A DNA stretch of 64,000 nt from the NCBI RefSeq assembly GCF_900104245.1, contig NZ_FMXN01000002.1, positions 62,001 to 126,000 on the forward strand, read 5' to 3'. The translations under genes and the position numbers were made by a program. Source of the stretch: Pseudidiomarina indica (lineage in GTDB: Bacteria > Pseudomonadota > Gammaproteobacteria > Enterobacterales > Alteromonadaceae). The notes beneath the pieces were generated by a model. That model was not told where the DNA came from. It made no database searches and saw nothing but the letters and a program-made list of their open reading frames with translations. Shown here piece by piece: positions 1 through 8,156 of the stretch. The number at the start of each line of letters is the position of its first letter. The first letter of the stretch is position 1.

Positions 1-834
1 GTTCAGCTTACGCTTACTCATCACGGTGTATTGCAAGTTCAAGCGAGAGAACTCAATTTGCTGCGGGTGACAATCAATGGTGATGTTTTCTAGCACCCAG
101 TCATACAAACGGCGGTTATCTTGGAACTCCAGCGTACACAACGAGTGAGTAATGCCTTCAATCGCATCGGAAATACAATGGGTGAAGTCGTACATCGGGT
201 AGACACACCAGCGGTCACCCGTTTGGTGGTGATGCGCAAAACGAATTCGGTAGATCACCGGGTCACGCATACACATAAACGGCGAACTCATATCGATTTT
301 CGCCCGCAGACACACTTCCCCTTCCTGATATTTTCCGGCAGTCATATCCGCGAAAATTTTCAGGTTTTCTTCAACAGGGGTATCGCGATAAGGGCTATGG
401 GTGCCTGGCTCGGTTAAGGTACCGCGCATGGCGCGCATTTCTTCTTGGGAAGAAAAATCACAATACGCCAAGCCTTTTTCGATCAATTCCACCGCGTACC
501 CGTGCAGGCGATCAAAATAGTCCGATGAATAACGAACGTCACCGTCCCATTGGTAGCCTAACCACTTCACATCGGCTTGAATCGATTCAACGTAATCGAC
601 TTTTTCTTTTAGCGGATTGGTGTCATCAAAGCGTAGATTACAGCGCCCCTGGTAGTCTTGCGCAATGCCAAAGTTTAAAACGATCGACTTGGCATGCCCA
701 ATATGCAGAAATCCGTTCGGTTCAGGCGGAAAACGAGTCTGCACATGGTTGTGCTTACCACTCGCCAAATCACTATCAATAATTTGTCGGATAAAATTAC
801 TACGTGGTGTACTTGCTGCCTTATCTGCGGCCAT
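1..834 (-). CDS. glnS: Glutaminyl-tRNA synthetase, 5' half (cut by window edge)
   Basis: Charges tRNA-Gln with glutamine in the cytoplasm. The first 278 codons are present and the rest lies outside the window; E. coli GlnRS is about 554 residues. The class I signature HIGH is at residues 44-47 in the context [15 protein letters not shown]. The KMSKS-equivalent VMSKRKLN is the last thing visible, ending at base 1. The ATG at 834 is preceded by GGAG about 11 bases upstream; a nearby ATG at 842 is out of frame. Family assignment is secure because both ATP-site motifs and the GlnRS-type spacing are present. The remaining anticodon-binding domain cannot be judged. Confidence 0.97.
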   Translation of the reverse strand, partial: MAADKAASTPRSNFIRQIIDSDLASGKHNHVQTRFPPEPNGFLHIGHAKSIVLNFGIAQDYQGRCNLRFDDTNPLKEKVDYVESIQADVKWLGYQWDGDVRYSSDYFDRLHGYAVELIEKGLAYCDFSSQEEMRAMRGTLTEPGTHSPYRDTPVEENLKIFADMTAGKYQEGEVCLRAKIDMSSPFMCMRDPVIYRIRFAHHHQTGDRWCVYPMYDFTHCISDAIEGITHSLCTLEFQDNRRLYDWVLENITIDCHPQQIEFSRLNLQYTVMSKRKLN

Positions 835-920
835 GAATTCATCTACTCCGAAGTTCATCCAAAAAAATGACGACTATGATCGCAGTTTATCGAGGGCGAC
901 GCAAGAGTTAAGCCCTCGCC

Positions 921-1214
921 TTAAGCGCTCGCAATGACCTGAACCACCACAATTAATAGAATCACAATCACCGGCATCCAAACCACCGGAGCTTGATACC
1001 ATTTTAACGGTCGTCGTTCGAACGGTTCCTGTGAATCGTCCGTTGCGGTGGTGCGGTGTTGGCGTAATAACCAGAACACCCCGAGGGCTAAAAGCACCAC
1101 CCCCACTTGACGGTAACTACTGACGGCTTCCCCTGCTGGGGCAAGCACAGCGAACAATATACCAGTGACAATAACAGCCAAAGCCCCAATACGAGTTGCG
1201 ATTGTTGATTTCAT
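921..1214 (-). CDS. Small inner-membrane protein of unknown function
   Basis: A 97-residue protein with three likely membrane segments: about residues 7-25 (IGALAVIVTGILFAVLAP), 34-52 (VGVVLLALGVFWLL) and the C-terminus (VVWMPVIVILLIVVVQVI). A charged linker rich in D, E and R joins the second and third. I chose the ATG at 1214 because AAGGA lies just upstream; a longer reading from 1241 has no comparable site. I do not recognise the family. It stands alone, upstream of glnS on the same strand with 86 bases between them, so co-transcription with glnS is possible but not shown. Confidence 0.7.
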   Translation of the reverse strand: MKSTIATRIGALAVIVTGILFAVLAPAGEAVSSYRQVGVVLLALGVFWLLRQHRTTATDDSQEPFERRPLKWYQAPVVWMPVIVILLIVVVQVIASA

Positions 1215-1366
1215 AGTTCCTTGTCTACCTTGTTCAAACAATAACTGGTGATCTTCACCTTACTGAAAACAAACGCTCGGGGAAAGACTTAACGGATTAA
1301 ATTCGACTAATAATCAAGCAACTGTCATACTCAATAACATCGAGTCGGCTATTTTCTGGAGCTCTT

Positions 1367-2275
1367 ATGTCGCGTGCTTACGACGAACATCAATTGGCTG
1401 ACAGCATTTATGCTGCTTTGGAACGCCCGTTAACCCCCGAGCTAAGCGTACGCCGCGTGTTTCCACAGCGCGCCATTCGCATGCTTGGTCCGTGGTGCTT
1501 CTTGGATCACTTCGGCCCTTTGGCGCCCAGCAGCTATCGGTTATTCGATGTGCCGCCGCATCCTCATATTGGGCTACAAACCATTACCTGGCTTCTGTCC
1601 GGTGAACTCATGCACTTTGATAGTTTGGGCTATCAACAACCGTTGCATCCAGGCCAATTAAACCTGATGACCTCCGGCCGCGGCATTAGCCACGCCGAAG
1701 TCGCCCAACCCAACCCCACCACTCCGCTGCACGGGTTGCAGTTGTGGTGTGCTTTGCCACCCGCCCATGAAGAAACCGATCCACGGTTTGATCATTATCC
1801 GAGCGTGCCAAGCTTCACGCTCGGACAATGCCAGGCCACCTTAATTACTGGCAGTTATGCAACCGCCACGCAAAGCTGGCACAGCCCAGCATTAAGTTTT
1901 AGTCCGCATATTGCCTTGTTACTAGAAGCTGCTGCGGCAGACACCCTCACCTTGCACCTGCAACCCGAGTTCGAGCACGGAATTTATGTGCTCCATGGTA
2001 ATGTACGGGTCAATGGCACTGGGGTTCCGGCGCACCATTTGTTAGACTTAGGCGCACAGCGCGACGCAGTCACGCTAGAGCTGAGTCAGGGCTGCACCCT
2101 CCTGCTCTTAGGAGGCGAACCTTTCGCCCAACCAGTGAAGATTTGGTGGAACTTTGTCAGCGCCTCGCAAGCGCGTGTAGAACAAGCGCAGCGCGATTGG
2201 GATGCGGGGCATCCGCGCTTCGGCAAGGTTCCAAACTATACGGTTGAACCCCGCGAGGCATCGACAGGAAAATGA
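1367..2275 (+). CDS. Pirin family protein
   Basis: A 302-residue bicupin of the pirin family. The N-terminal cupin carries the family's metal ligands: the two histidines of PHPHIGLQT (about residues 63-71) and the His and Glu of SGRGISHAE (about 107-115). In characterised pirins these bind iron or another divalent metal. Some bacterial members act as quercetinase-like dioxygenases and others as redox-responsive regulators, so the function here is open. GGAG lies 6-8 bases before the ATG. The next gene starts inside its last codons (ATGATG junction), which implies translational coupling. Confidence 0.88.
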   Translation: MSRAYDEHQLADSIYAALERPLTPELSVRRVFPQRAIRMLGPWCFLDHFGPLAPSSYRLFDVPPHPHIGLQTITWLLSGELMHFDSLGYQQPLHPGQLNLMTSGRGISHAEVAQPNPTTPLHGLQLWCALPPAHEETDPRFDHYPSVPSFTLGQCQATLITGSYATATQSWHSPALSFSPHIALLLEAAAADTLTLHLQPEFEHGIYVLHGNVRVNGTGVPAHHLLDLGAQRDAVTLELSQGCTLLLLGGEPFAQPVKIWWNFVSASQARVEQAQRDWDAGHPRFGKVPNYTVEPREASTGK

Positions 2276-2754
2276 TGACAGTGTGGCAGAAATTAACCGC
2301 GGCAGTACGACGGCTTGGTAGTTGGCTACTGGCCGCGGCCATTCTCTTAAGCGTGCTGTTTGTCAGCGTGCTCATTTATAAGTACCTTGGTGCGCATCCC
2401 AGCCCTCCTGACACCGCGCAGTGCCACCGCATTCAACAGCTGAACACCGCCGATGAGGGCGCTGAAGTTCATTTATACCAATGCCAACGCGGCAGTCTAG
2501 AACAACCCTGGATGGGCTACGAAGTGTGGCTCTACAATGTTGGGGAACGAGACTGGGAACGGCTCGCCACCGCCCCCCACGCCGCCTGTTTATCGCTCAG
2601 CTGGCACCGCCCGCAACACTTGCTAATCAGCCATACCGGCCAGCGCAGCGAGGTGTACATTGTGCGGCCATCAGCAGTGTATCAAACCCCAACCGGAGCT
2701 CCCGATACCCTGAGCATTGATACCCGCGTGCAAGCCCAATGTGAACACCAATAA
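2272..2754 (+). CDS. Hypothetical membrane-anchored protein coupled to pirin
   Basis: A 160-residue protein I do not recognise. Residues about 17-37 form one hydrophobic segment (WLLAAAILLSVLFVSVLIY) preceded by basic residues, giving an N-in, C-out anchor. The rest is a soluble region with cysteines at CHRIQQ, YQCQRG, HAACLS and QAQCEH, spaced as two possible disulfide pairs, consistent with a periplasmic location. Its ATG overlaps the pirin stop codon by four bases, so the two are very probably one transcript. Its 3' end lies 7 bases from the convergent LysR gene with no terminator visible between them. Confidence 0.65.
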   Translation: MMTVWQKLTAAVRRLGSWLLAAAILLSVLFVSVLIYKYLGAHPSPPDTAQCHRIQQLNTADEGAEVHLYQCQRGSLEQPWMGYEVWLYNVGERDWERLATAPHAACLSLSWHRPQHLLISHTGQRSEVYIVRPSAVYQTPTGAPDTLSIDTRVQAQCEHQ

Positions 2755-2761
2755 GTGCCGC

Positions 2762-3703
2762 TTAACGCGTCACCGGTACTTGCAGAGAGCTGCGCGCAGC
2801 CTGCGGCAGCCGCTCTGCTAAAAAGTCAATTAATGCTCGTACGGCAGGCAGTAACCCACGGCGGTACGGATACACCATGTGCATAATTCCGACCGGCAAT
2901 GACCAGTCCGGCAACACCCGTTCAAGCACCCCATCTTGGAGTTCTTGCTGACACAAATAATTGGGTAGCGACACAATCCCAAGCCCTTCAATCGCCGCCT
3001 CACGTAGGACCATCAAATCATCGGTGATCAGTCGTGGGCGATAACTTACGTTAAGTTTATCCCCTTGCTTCGAGCGCAGCTCATAATGATAGCGTCCACT
3101 CGTAAAATGCAAACTCAGATGAGGAAAGTGAACCAAGTCCAGTGGGTGCTGCAACGGCTTGTTGATTTTCGCCACATCTCCCCGCGAGGGGCTGCGCACC
3201 AAGGTGGCCGGTGCATCCGCCAGCGGCCGCGCAATCAACGACGAATCTTCAATGTGGGAGCGTACCCGTAATGCCACATCAATGCCTTCATCAATCAAGC
3301 TCACTGGCCGATTGGTCACCATCAAATTCACCGTCACCTCGGGATACAACGCCATAAACTCCGGCAGTAAATTCACCAACATGCTCTGGCTAATTGCGTA
3401 AGGTGAACTTAAGTTGATTTCCCCACGAGGTGTTTCCAGCACCAGTTGCGCCACCTGCTGCGCGGCTTCTGCGGCAGCCACCAAGGACTCACAATGCACC
3501 AGAAATGCTTGCCCCACATCGGTAAGTTTCAACCCTCGGGTACTGCGATGCATCAAGCGCACGCCCTGACTTTCCTCCAACGCTGTTAAGCGCCGGCTTA
3601 CCGTCGATTTTGGCATATTCAATTCACGCGCACCGGCACTAATACTTCCTGCGGCCGCGACCCGGGCAAACAGATAGTAATTGGTTAAATCAGGGATGCT
3701 CAT
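2762..3703 (-). CDS. LysR-family transcriptional regulator
   Basis: A 313-residue LysR regulator. The N-terminal winged helix-turn-helix reads YYLFARVAAAGSISAGAREL followed by NMPKSTVSRRLTALEES. The rest is the periplasmic-binding-like effector domain (residues about 90-300), with the family's usual length. I chose the ATG at 3703 because GAGGA lies 7-8 bases upstream and it puts the HTH at the normal distance; a start at 3763 would add 20 unlikely residues. It is divergent from the azoreductase gene, with 141 bases between the starts. This is the classic arrangement of a LysR protein regulating its neighbour and itself. Inferred target: azoR. Effector unknown, probably a quinone or electrophile. 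Confidence 0.9.
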   Translation of the reverse strand: MSIPDLTNYYLFARVAAAGSISAGARELNMPKSTVSRRLTALEESQGVRLMHRSTRGLKLTDVGQAFLVHCESLVAAAEAAQQVAQLVLETPRGEINLSSPYAISQSMLVNLLPEFMALYPEVTVNLMVTNRPVSLIDEGIDVALRVRSHIEDSSLIARPLADAPATLVRSPSRGDVAKINKPLQHPLDLVHFPHLSLHFTSGRYHYELRSKQGDKLNVSYRPRLITDDLMVLREAAIEGLGIVSLPNYLCQQELQDGVLERVLPDWSLPVGIMHMVYPYRRGLLPAVRALIDFLAERLPQAARSSLQVPVTR

Positions 3704-3734
3704 GGTTTCATCCTCAGGTTGATAGGGAGTCGAG

Positions 3735-3792
3735 CGTTCCATTAATGAAACGATTCTTTCCAACCTAGCACACTACCCTAACGAATGGAACG
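3735..3792. promoter_or_regulatory. Candidate LysR operator between lysR-type gene and azoR
   Basis: Two related inverted elements lie in the divergent promoter region. CGTTCCATTAATGAAACG (3735-3752) is an 18-base near-palindrome with one mismatched pair. The half-site ATGGAACG recurs at 3785-3792, an exact inverse of CGTTCCAT at 3735-3742. LysR proteins usually bind two such sites about 50 bases apart in a divergent intergenic region, which fits. This is a sequence-pattern inference; no binding data. Confidence 0.45.
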
Positions 3793-3844
3793 CCAGTAGA
3801 CTGCCCCCTAGTATCAGCAGTTGCCATTGATTTTTAGAGGTATT

Positions 3845-4405
3845 ATGAAAATTCTTCATTTGGATTCAGGTATTTTTGTCGAGCAATCCGTGAGTCGTAA
3901 AATTAGCCGTGATATTGTCCAACACTTAAGCCAACAACAACCCACGGAAGTCATTTATCGTGACTTAATTCATGAGCCGATTCCCCATTTAACCGCAGAC
4001 AGCTTATTAGCCGAGCGTGACCCACTTAGCGAGACCCTAATCGCCGAGCTGCAAGCCGCTGATATTGTGGTGATTGGTGCGCCTATGTATAACTTCACCA
4101 TTCCAACGCAGCTGAAAGCCTGGTTAGATCGCGTGTTGAAAGCTGGGGTTACTTTCTCTTACTCTGAACAAGGCCCGCAAGGTTTATTAACGGGTAAAAC
4201 TGCCTATATCGCTTCGGGACGCGGGGGCATCTTTACCTCAGGTGACCAAGTGGCATGGGACCACCAAGAAACCTACTTGCAGCAAGTGCTTCAATTCATC
4301 GGTATCACCGACGTTCATATTATCCGAGCCGAAGGCGTTTCCATGGGAGACGAACCCCGCCAGCAAGCGTTGCATGCTGCCAAAGCAGCCATTGCCGCCA
4401 TTTAA
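3845..4405 (+). CDS. azoR: FMN-dependent NADH-azoreductase
   Basis: A 186-residue flavodoxin-fold quinone/azo reductase that uses NADH and FMN for two-electron reduction of quinones and azo compounds in the cytoplasm. The AcpD/AzoR signatures are visible: an FMN-phosphate region near the N-terminus (residues about 9-17), GAPMYNFTIPTQLKAWLDRV (about 80-99) and ASGRGGIF (about 121-128). I start at the ATG at 3845, behind AGAGG; a start at 3821 lacks a ribosome site. It is divergent from a LysR regulator and followed by a strong shared terminator. Inference: an inducible defence against quinone stress. Confidence 0.9.
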   Translation: MKILHLDSGIFVEQSVSRKISRDIVQHLSQQQPTEVIYRDLIHEPIPHLTADSLLAERDPLSETLIAELQAADIVVIGAPMYNFTIPTQLKAWLDRVLKAGVTFSYSEQGPQGLLTGKTAYIASGRGGIFTSGDQVAWDHQETYLQQVLQFIGITDVHIIRAEGVSMGDEPRQQALHAAKAAIAAI

Positions 4406-4421
4406 TTCCCATCACACCAAC

Positions 4422-4451
4422 AAAAAAGCCGCTCCTAGGAGCGGCTTTTTT
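4422..4451. terminator. Bidirectional terminator between azoR and sucD
   Basis: AGCCGCTCC and GGAGCGGCT form a 9-bp stem with a two-base TA loop, flanked by an A-run on the left and a T-run on the right. It therefore works as a rho-independent terminator for azoR (plus) and for the sdh/suc transcript (minus). Confidence 0.92.
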
Positions 4452-4465
4452 ACGAGTCAGAAAAC

Positions 4466-5338
4466 TTACCAACCGGTTTTCTCACGGAGTGCTTTACCGA
4501 TGTCGGCTAAGCTACGAACCGTTTTCACACCCGCTGCTTCAAGGGCCGCGAATTTCTCATCCGCAGTACCTTGACCACCGGAGATAATTGCACCTGCGTG
4601 ACCCATCCGCTTACCTGGAGGAGCTGTCACACCAGCAATGTAAGAAACAACCGGCTTAGTGACGTTGTGCTTGATGTACTCTGCAGCTTCTTCTTCTGCA
4701 GTTCCACCAATTTCACCGATCATCACAATGGCTTCAGTTTCAGGATCTTTCTCGAACAGTTCAAGAATATCAATGAAGCTTGAACCTGGAATCGGGTCAC
4801 CGCCAATACCAACACAGGTAGACTGACCGAAGCCTTCGTCCGTGGTTTGCTTCACTGCTTCATAGGTTAAGGTTCCAGAACGTGACACGATACCTACTTT
4901 GCCTTTCATGTGAATGTGACCTGGCATAATACCAATTTTACACTCATCTGGCGTGATCACGCCTGGGCAGTTAGGACCGATCATGCGCACGCCTTTGTGC
5001 GTTAAGTACTCTTTCACGTACAACATGTCGAGCGTTGGAATTCCTTCGGTAATACAAACAATCAGTTCGATTCCCGCGTCCGCCGCTTCAATGATAGAGT
5101 CTTTACAGAAAGGTGCTGGTACATAAATAACCGACGCTGTTGCGCCCGTTGCTTCAACCGCTTCACGAACGGTGTTGAATACCGGCAAGCCTAAGTGCGT
5201 TTGACCACCTTTACCTGGAGTGACACCGCCAACCATCTGGGTACCGTAAGCAATGGCTTGTTCAGAGTGGAACGTGCCCTGACCACCGGTAAAACCTTGA
5301 CAGATAACTTTCGTGTTTTTGTCGATCAAGATTGACAT
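4466..5338 (-). CDS. sucD: Succinyl-CoA synthetase alpha subunit
   Basis: Converts succinyl-CoA to succinate with nucleotide phosphorylation, as the alpha subunit with SucC. Its 290 residues match the family length. The CoA-binding Rossmann region is at the N-terminus ([19 protein letters not shown]). The phosphorylated histidine lies in the [10 protein letters not shown] segment near residue 246. The start ATG overlaps the sucC stop codon by one base (TAATG), so translation is coupled. It is the last gene of the sdh-suc cluster and is followed by a bidirectional terminator. Confidence 0.97.
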   Translation of the reverse strand: MSILIDKNTKVICQGFTGGQGTFHSEQAIAYGTQMVGGVTPGKGGQTHLGLPVFNTVREAVEATGATASVIYVPAPFCKDSIIEAADAGIELIVCITEGIPTLDMLYVKEYLTHKGVRMIGPNCPGVITPDECKIGIMPGHIHMKGKVGIVSRSGTLTYEAVKQTTDEGFGQSTCVGIGGDPIPGSSFIDILELFEKDPETEAIVMIGEIGGTAEEEAAEYIKHNVTKPVVSYIAGVTAPPGKRMGHAGAIISGGQGTADEKFAALEAAGVKTVRSLADIGKALREKTGW

Positions 5339-6504
5339 TATTGACCTCCTGCTGCGGCAACAACTTTCTCAGCAGCGTCGAACAAGCCTTCTGCTGGAAT
5401 GATATTCAGGCCACTTTCTGCTAACTTCTGACGGCCTAGTTCAGCGTTGTTACCTTCTAAACGAACAACCACAGGAACTTTAACGCCTACTTCTTCAACT
5501 GCGCCCATAATGCCTTCAGCAATCATGTCACAGCGTACGATACCACCGAAAATGTTCACCAAAACGGCTTTCACTTCAGTATCAGATAAAATGATTTTGA
5601 ACGCTTCAGTTACGCGCTCTTTGGTCGCACCGCCACCAACGTCAAGGAAGTTCGCTGGTTGGCCGCCCGCCAACTTAACGATATCCATGGTGCCCATGGC
5701 CAAACCTGCACCGTTCACCATACAGCCGATGTTACCGTCCAATGCAACGTAGTTCAGTTCCCACTGTGCCGCACGTGCTTCACGCTCGTCTTCTTGGCTC
5801 GGGTCATGCATTTCACGGATTTTTGGCTGACGGTATAAGGCGTTGCTATCAATATTGATTTTGCCGTCTAGGCAGTGCAAGTTACCTTGGTCAGTAATTA
5901 CCAATGGGTTGATTTCTAACAAAGCGAAATCGTATTGCTCAAACATTTTCGCTAAGCCCATGAAGATTTTAGTGAATTGCTTCACTTGCTCTTGGTTCAG
6001 GCCTAACTTAAACGCCAGCTCACGCGCTTGGTAAGGTTGTGCACCCACAATTGGGTCGATAATTGCTTTCAAGATTTTTTCTGGTGTTTCTTCAGCAACT
6101 TTCTCGATTTCAACACCACCTTCTGTTGACGCCATAAACACGATTTTACGTGTTGCACGGTCAACAACTGCGCCCAAGTAAAGCTCAGAAGCGATGTCGG
6201 TTAAGCTTTCCACAAGAATTTTAGAAACTGGCTGACCGTTCGCATCCGTTTGATAGGTTACGAGGTTTTTACCCAACCAGTTGCTCGCAAACGCGTGGAC
6301 TTCGTCCAAGCTGGAAACTAATTTAACACCGCCCGCTTTACCACGGCCACCGGCGTGTACTTGGGCTTTAACGACCCAACGGTCTCCGCCGATTTTTTTT
6401 GCAGCTTCTACGGCTTCATCCGCAGTATCTACTGCAAAGCCTTCAGACACTGGCAATCCGAACTCTCTAAAGAGTTGTTTAGCCTGATACTCATGCAAGT
6501 TCAT
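5338..6504 (-). CDS. sucC: Succinyl-CoA synthetase beta subunit
   Basis: A 388-residue ATP-grasp subunit that binds nucleotide and succinate and pairs with SucD. Visible family features are the N-terminal [12 protein letters not shown], the ATP-grasp segment [17 protein letters not shown], the metal-binding ALLEINPL and the C-terminal [16 protein letters not shown]. The length equals E. coli SucC. It sits 148 bases downstream of sucB, an unusually long gap for this operon, and that gap contains two hairpins that could end or slow transcription. sucCD may therefore be expressed partly apart from sucAB. Confidence 0.97.
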   Translation of the reverse strand: MNLHEYQAKQLFREFGLPVSEGFAVDTADEAVEAAKKIGGDRWVVKAQVHAGGRGKAGGVKLVSSLDEVHAFASNWLGKNLVTYQTDANGQPVSKILVESLTDIASELYLGAVVDRATRKIVFMASTEGGVEIEKVAEETPEKILKAIIDPIVGAQPYQARELAFKLGLNQEQVKQFTKIFMGLAKMFEQYDFALLEINPLVITDQGNLHCLDGKINIDSNALYRQPKIREMHDPSQEDEREARAAQWELNYVALDGNIGCMVNGAGLAMGTMDIVKLAGGQPANFLDVGGGATKERVTEAFKIILSDTEVKAVLVNIFGGIVRCDMIAEGIMGAVEEVGVKVPVVVRLEGNNAELGRQKLAESGLNIIPAEGLFDAAEKVVAAAGGQ

Positions 6505-6533
6505 GATGATCTTCCGATTCGTTTGAACAACAA

Positions 6534-6552
6534 AAGCAGCGAAGTGCTGCTT
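6534..6552 (-). terminator. Small hairpin in the sucB-sucC gap
   Basis: Read on the minus strand, AAGCAGC and GCTGCTT form a 7-bp stem around a five-base loop, followed by TTTGTTG. It lies about 30 bases before the sucC start. It could be a weak terminator, an mRNA end-stabilising structure, or the stem left after processing. Confidence 0.4.
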
Positions 6553-6586
6553 ACCCGAAAATTCGCACGTATTTTACATTCTCGTA

Positions 6587-6641
6587 CGCAAAAAATACAG
6601 CCGCTGTTTGAAGTTGATGGACCAGTTCAAAACAGCGGCTG
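6587..6641 (-). terminator. Terminator-like hairpin after sucB
   Basis: CAGCCGCTGTTT (6598-6609) pairs perfectly with AAACAGCGGCTG (6630-6641), giving a 12-bp stem with a 20-base loop. On the minus strand it is followed by TATTTTTTGCG, so it has the layout of a rho-independent terminator directly after sucB and before sucC. The large loop could make it partial, acting as an attenuator rather than a full stop. Confidence 0.65.
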
Positions 6642-6652
6642 CGGTTATTGGA

Positions 6653-8143
6653 TTATAAATCCAGTAACAAACGGTGTGGATCTTCTAACAAGTCTTTAAT
6701 AGTGACTAAGAATCCAACCGACTCTTTCCCGTCAATGATGCGGTGGTCGTAAGATAACGCCAGGTACATCATCGGTAAGATTTCTACTTTACCATTCACC
6801 GCCATAGGGCGATCTTGGATTTTATGCATGCCCAAAATTGCGCTCTGTGGTGGGTTCAGAATCGGTGTTGATAACAATGAACCGAACACCCCGCCATTGG
6901 TGATGGTGAAGTTACCACCTTGCATTTCATCCAAGGTCAACTTACCGTCACGCCCTTTAATGGCTAGGTCACGGATGCCGTTTTCAATTTCGGCCAAACT
7001 TAACTTATCGGTATCTCGCAATACCGGAGTTACTAACCCACGTGGGGTGGATACCGCAATGCTGATATCGAAGTAGTTGTGATACACAATATCATCACCG
7101 TCAATGGACGCGTTCACTTCAGGGAAGCGCTTCAACGCTTCAGTCACAGCCTTCACATAGAAGCCCATGAAGCCTAAACGAGCATCATGACGTTTTTCAA
7201 ACTCGTCTTTGTACTTCGCGCGTAAATCCATGATCGGCTTCATGTTCACTTCGTTAAACGTGGTTAACATGGCTGTGGAGTTTTTCGCTTCTAAAAGACG
7301 CGTTGCAATGGTCTTACGTAAGCGTGTCATCGGGACACGTTTTTCTTCACGCTCGCCCAATACCGGCGCTGGTGCTGCTGCCGCCGCTGCAGGTGCTGCC
7401 GCTGACTTTTTGCTCAGGTGGTTTTCAACGTCTTCTTTGGTGACGCGACCGCCTTTGCCAGTGCCTTTCACGTCTGCAACTTGCAAGCCATGCTCGGCCA
7501 ATAGACGGCGAACTGCTGGGCCTGCAACTTCGGTATCGTTGTCGCTGTCAGCTGCTGCAGCACTTGCCGCTGCTGGAGCTGCCGCTGCCGTAGCACCTGC
7601 CATCACAATGCCGATAACTTCGTCAGCACCGACAGTGGCACCTTCAGCTTGGCGAATTTCTGCCAATACACCATCGGCTGGTGCAACGACTTCTAACACC
7701 ACTTTGTCTGTTTCAATATCGACCAAGTTTTGGTCACGAGTCACTGCTTGACCCGGTTGGACGTGCCAAGTCGCGATGGTTGCGTCAGCAACTGACTCAG
7801 GTAACTGTGGCACTTTCACTTCCAGTGCTTCACCGCCTGTTGCTGCGGCTGGAGCTGCTGCTTCAGCGGCTGCTGGAGCTGCTGCTGGAGCTGCTGCAGC
7901 GCCTTCACCTTCGACCAACTGGCCAATCACTTCTTCTGCTAGCACTGTGGTGCCTTCCGCAGCAATGATTTCGCCAATGACGCCGTCGGCGGGTGCAACC
8001 ACTTCAAGCACGACTTTATCTGTTTCAATGTCGACCAAGTTTTGATCGCGCGAAACTTTATCACCTGGCTTTACGTGCCAAGTAGCGACTGTTGCATCAG
8101 CAACAGATTCTGGGAGTTGTGGAACTTTAATTTCAATTGCCAT
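6653..8143 (-). CDS. sucB: 2-oxoglutarate dehydrogenase E2 (succinyltransferase) with two lipoyl domains
   Basis: Core of the 2-oxoglutarate dehydrogenase complex; it moves the succinyl group from lipoyl-lysine to CoA. Its 496 residues carry, in order: lipoyl domain 1 (lipoyl Lys43 in ETDKVV), an Ala/Pro linker, lipoyl domain 2 (Lys147), a second linker, the E1/E3-binding domain ([19 protein letters not shown]) and the catalytic domain with HRIIDG near the C-terminus. E. coli SucB has one lipoyl domain and about 405 residues, so the second domain is an addition. The two domains match at 44 of 49 residues over the core, suggesting a recent or homogenised duplication. The ATG at 8143 is used; a TTG two codons upstream is unlikely. 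It sits 13 bases after sucA. Confidence 0.96.
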   Translation of the reverse strand: MAIEIKVPQLPESVADATVATWHVKPGDKVSRDQNLVDIETDKVVLEVVAPADGVIGEIIAAEGTTVLAEEVIGQLVEGEGAAAAPAAAPAAAEAAAPAAATGGEALEVKVPQLPESVADATIATWHVQPGQAVTRDQNLVDIETDKVVLEVVAPADGVLAEIRQAEGATVGADEVIGIVMAGATAAAAPAAASAAAADSDNDTEVAGPAVRRLLAEHGLQVADVKGTGKGGRVTKEDVENHLSKKSAAAPAAAAAAPAPVLGEREEKRVPMTRLRKTIATRLLEAKNSTAMLTTFNEVNMKPIMDLRAKYKDEFEKRHDARLGFMGFYVKAVTEALKRFPEVNASIDGDDIVYHNYFDISIAVSTPRGLVTPVLRDTDKLSLAEIENGIRDLAIKGRDGKLTLDEMQGGNFTITNGGVFGSLLSTPILNPPQSAILGMHKIQDRPMAVNGKVEILPMMYLALSYDHRIIDGKESVGFLVTIKDLLEDPHRLLLDL

Positions 8144-8156
8144 GGTCAATTATCAC

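Noticed and set aside
891-918. Inverted repeat CGAGGGC/GCCCTCG between glnS and the small membrane gene
   Set aside because: 7-bp stem with a 14-base loop and no T-run; too weak to call a terminator.
121-937. Three plus-strand open frames of 85-98 codons
   Set aside because: They lie opposite glnS, overlap each other, have no ribosome sites and no recognisable composition.
1302-1331. Possible pirin promoter TTCGAC-N18-CATACT
   Set aside because: The -35 matches only two of six consensus positions.
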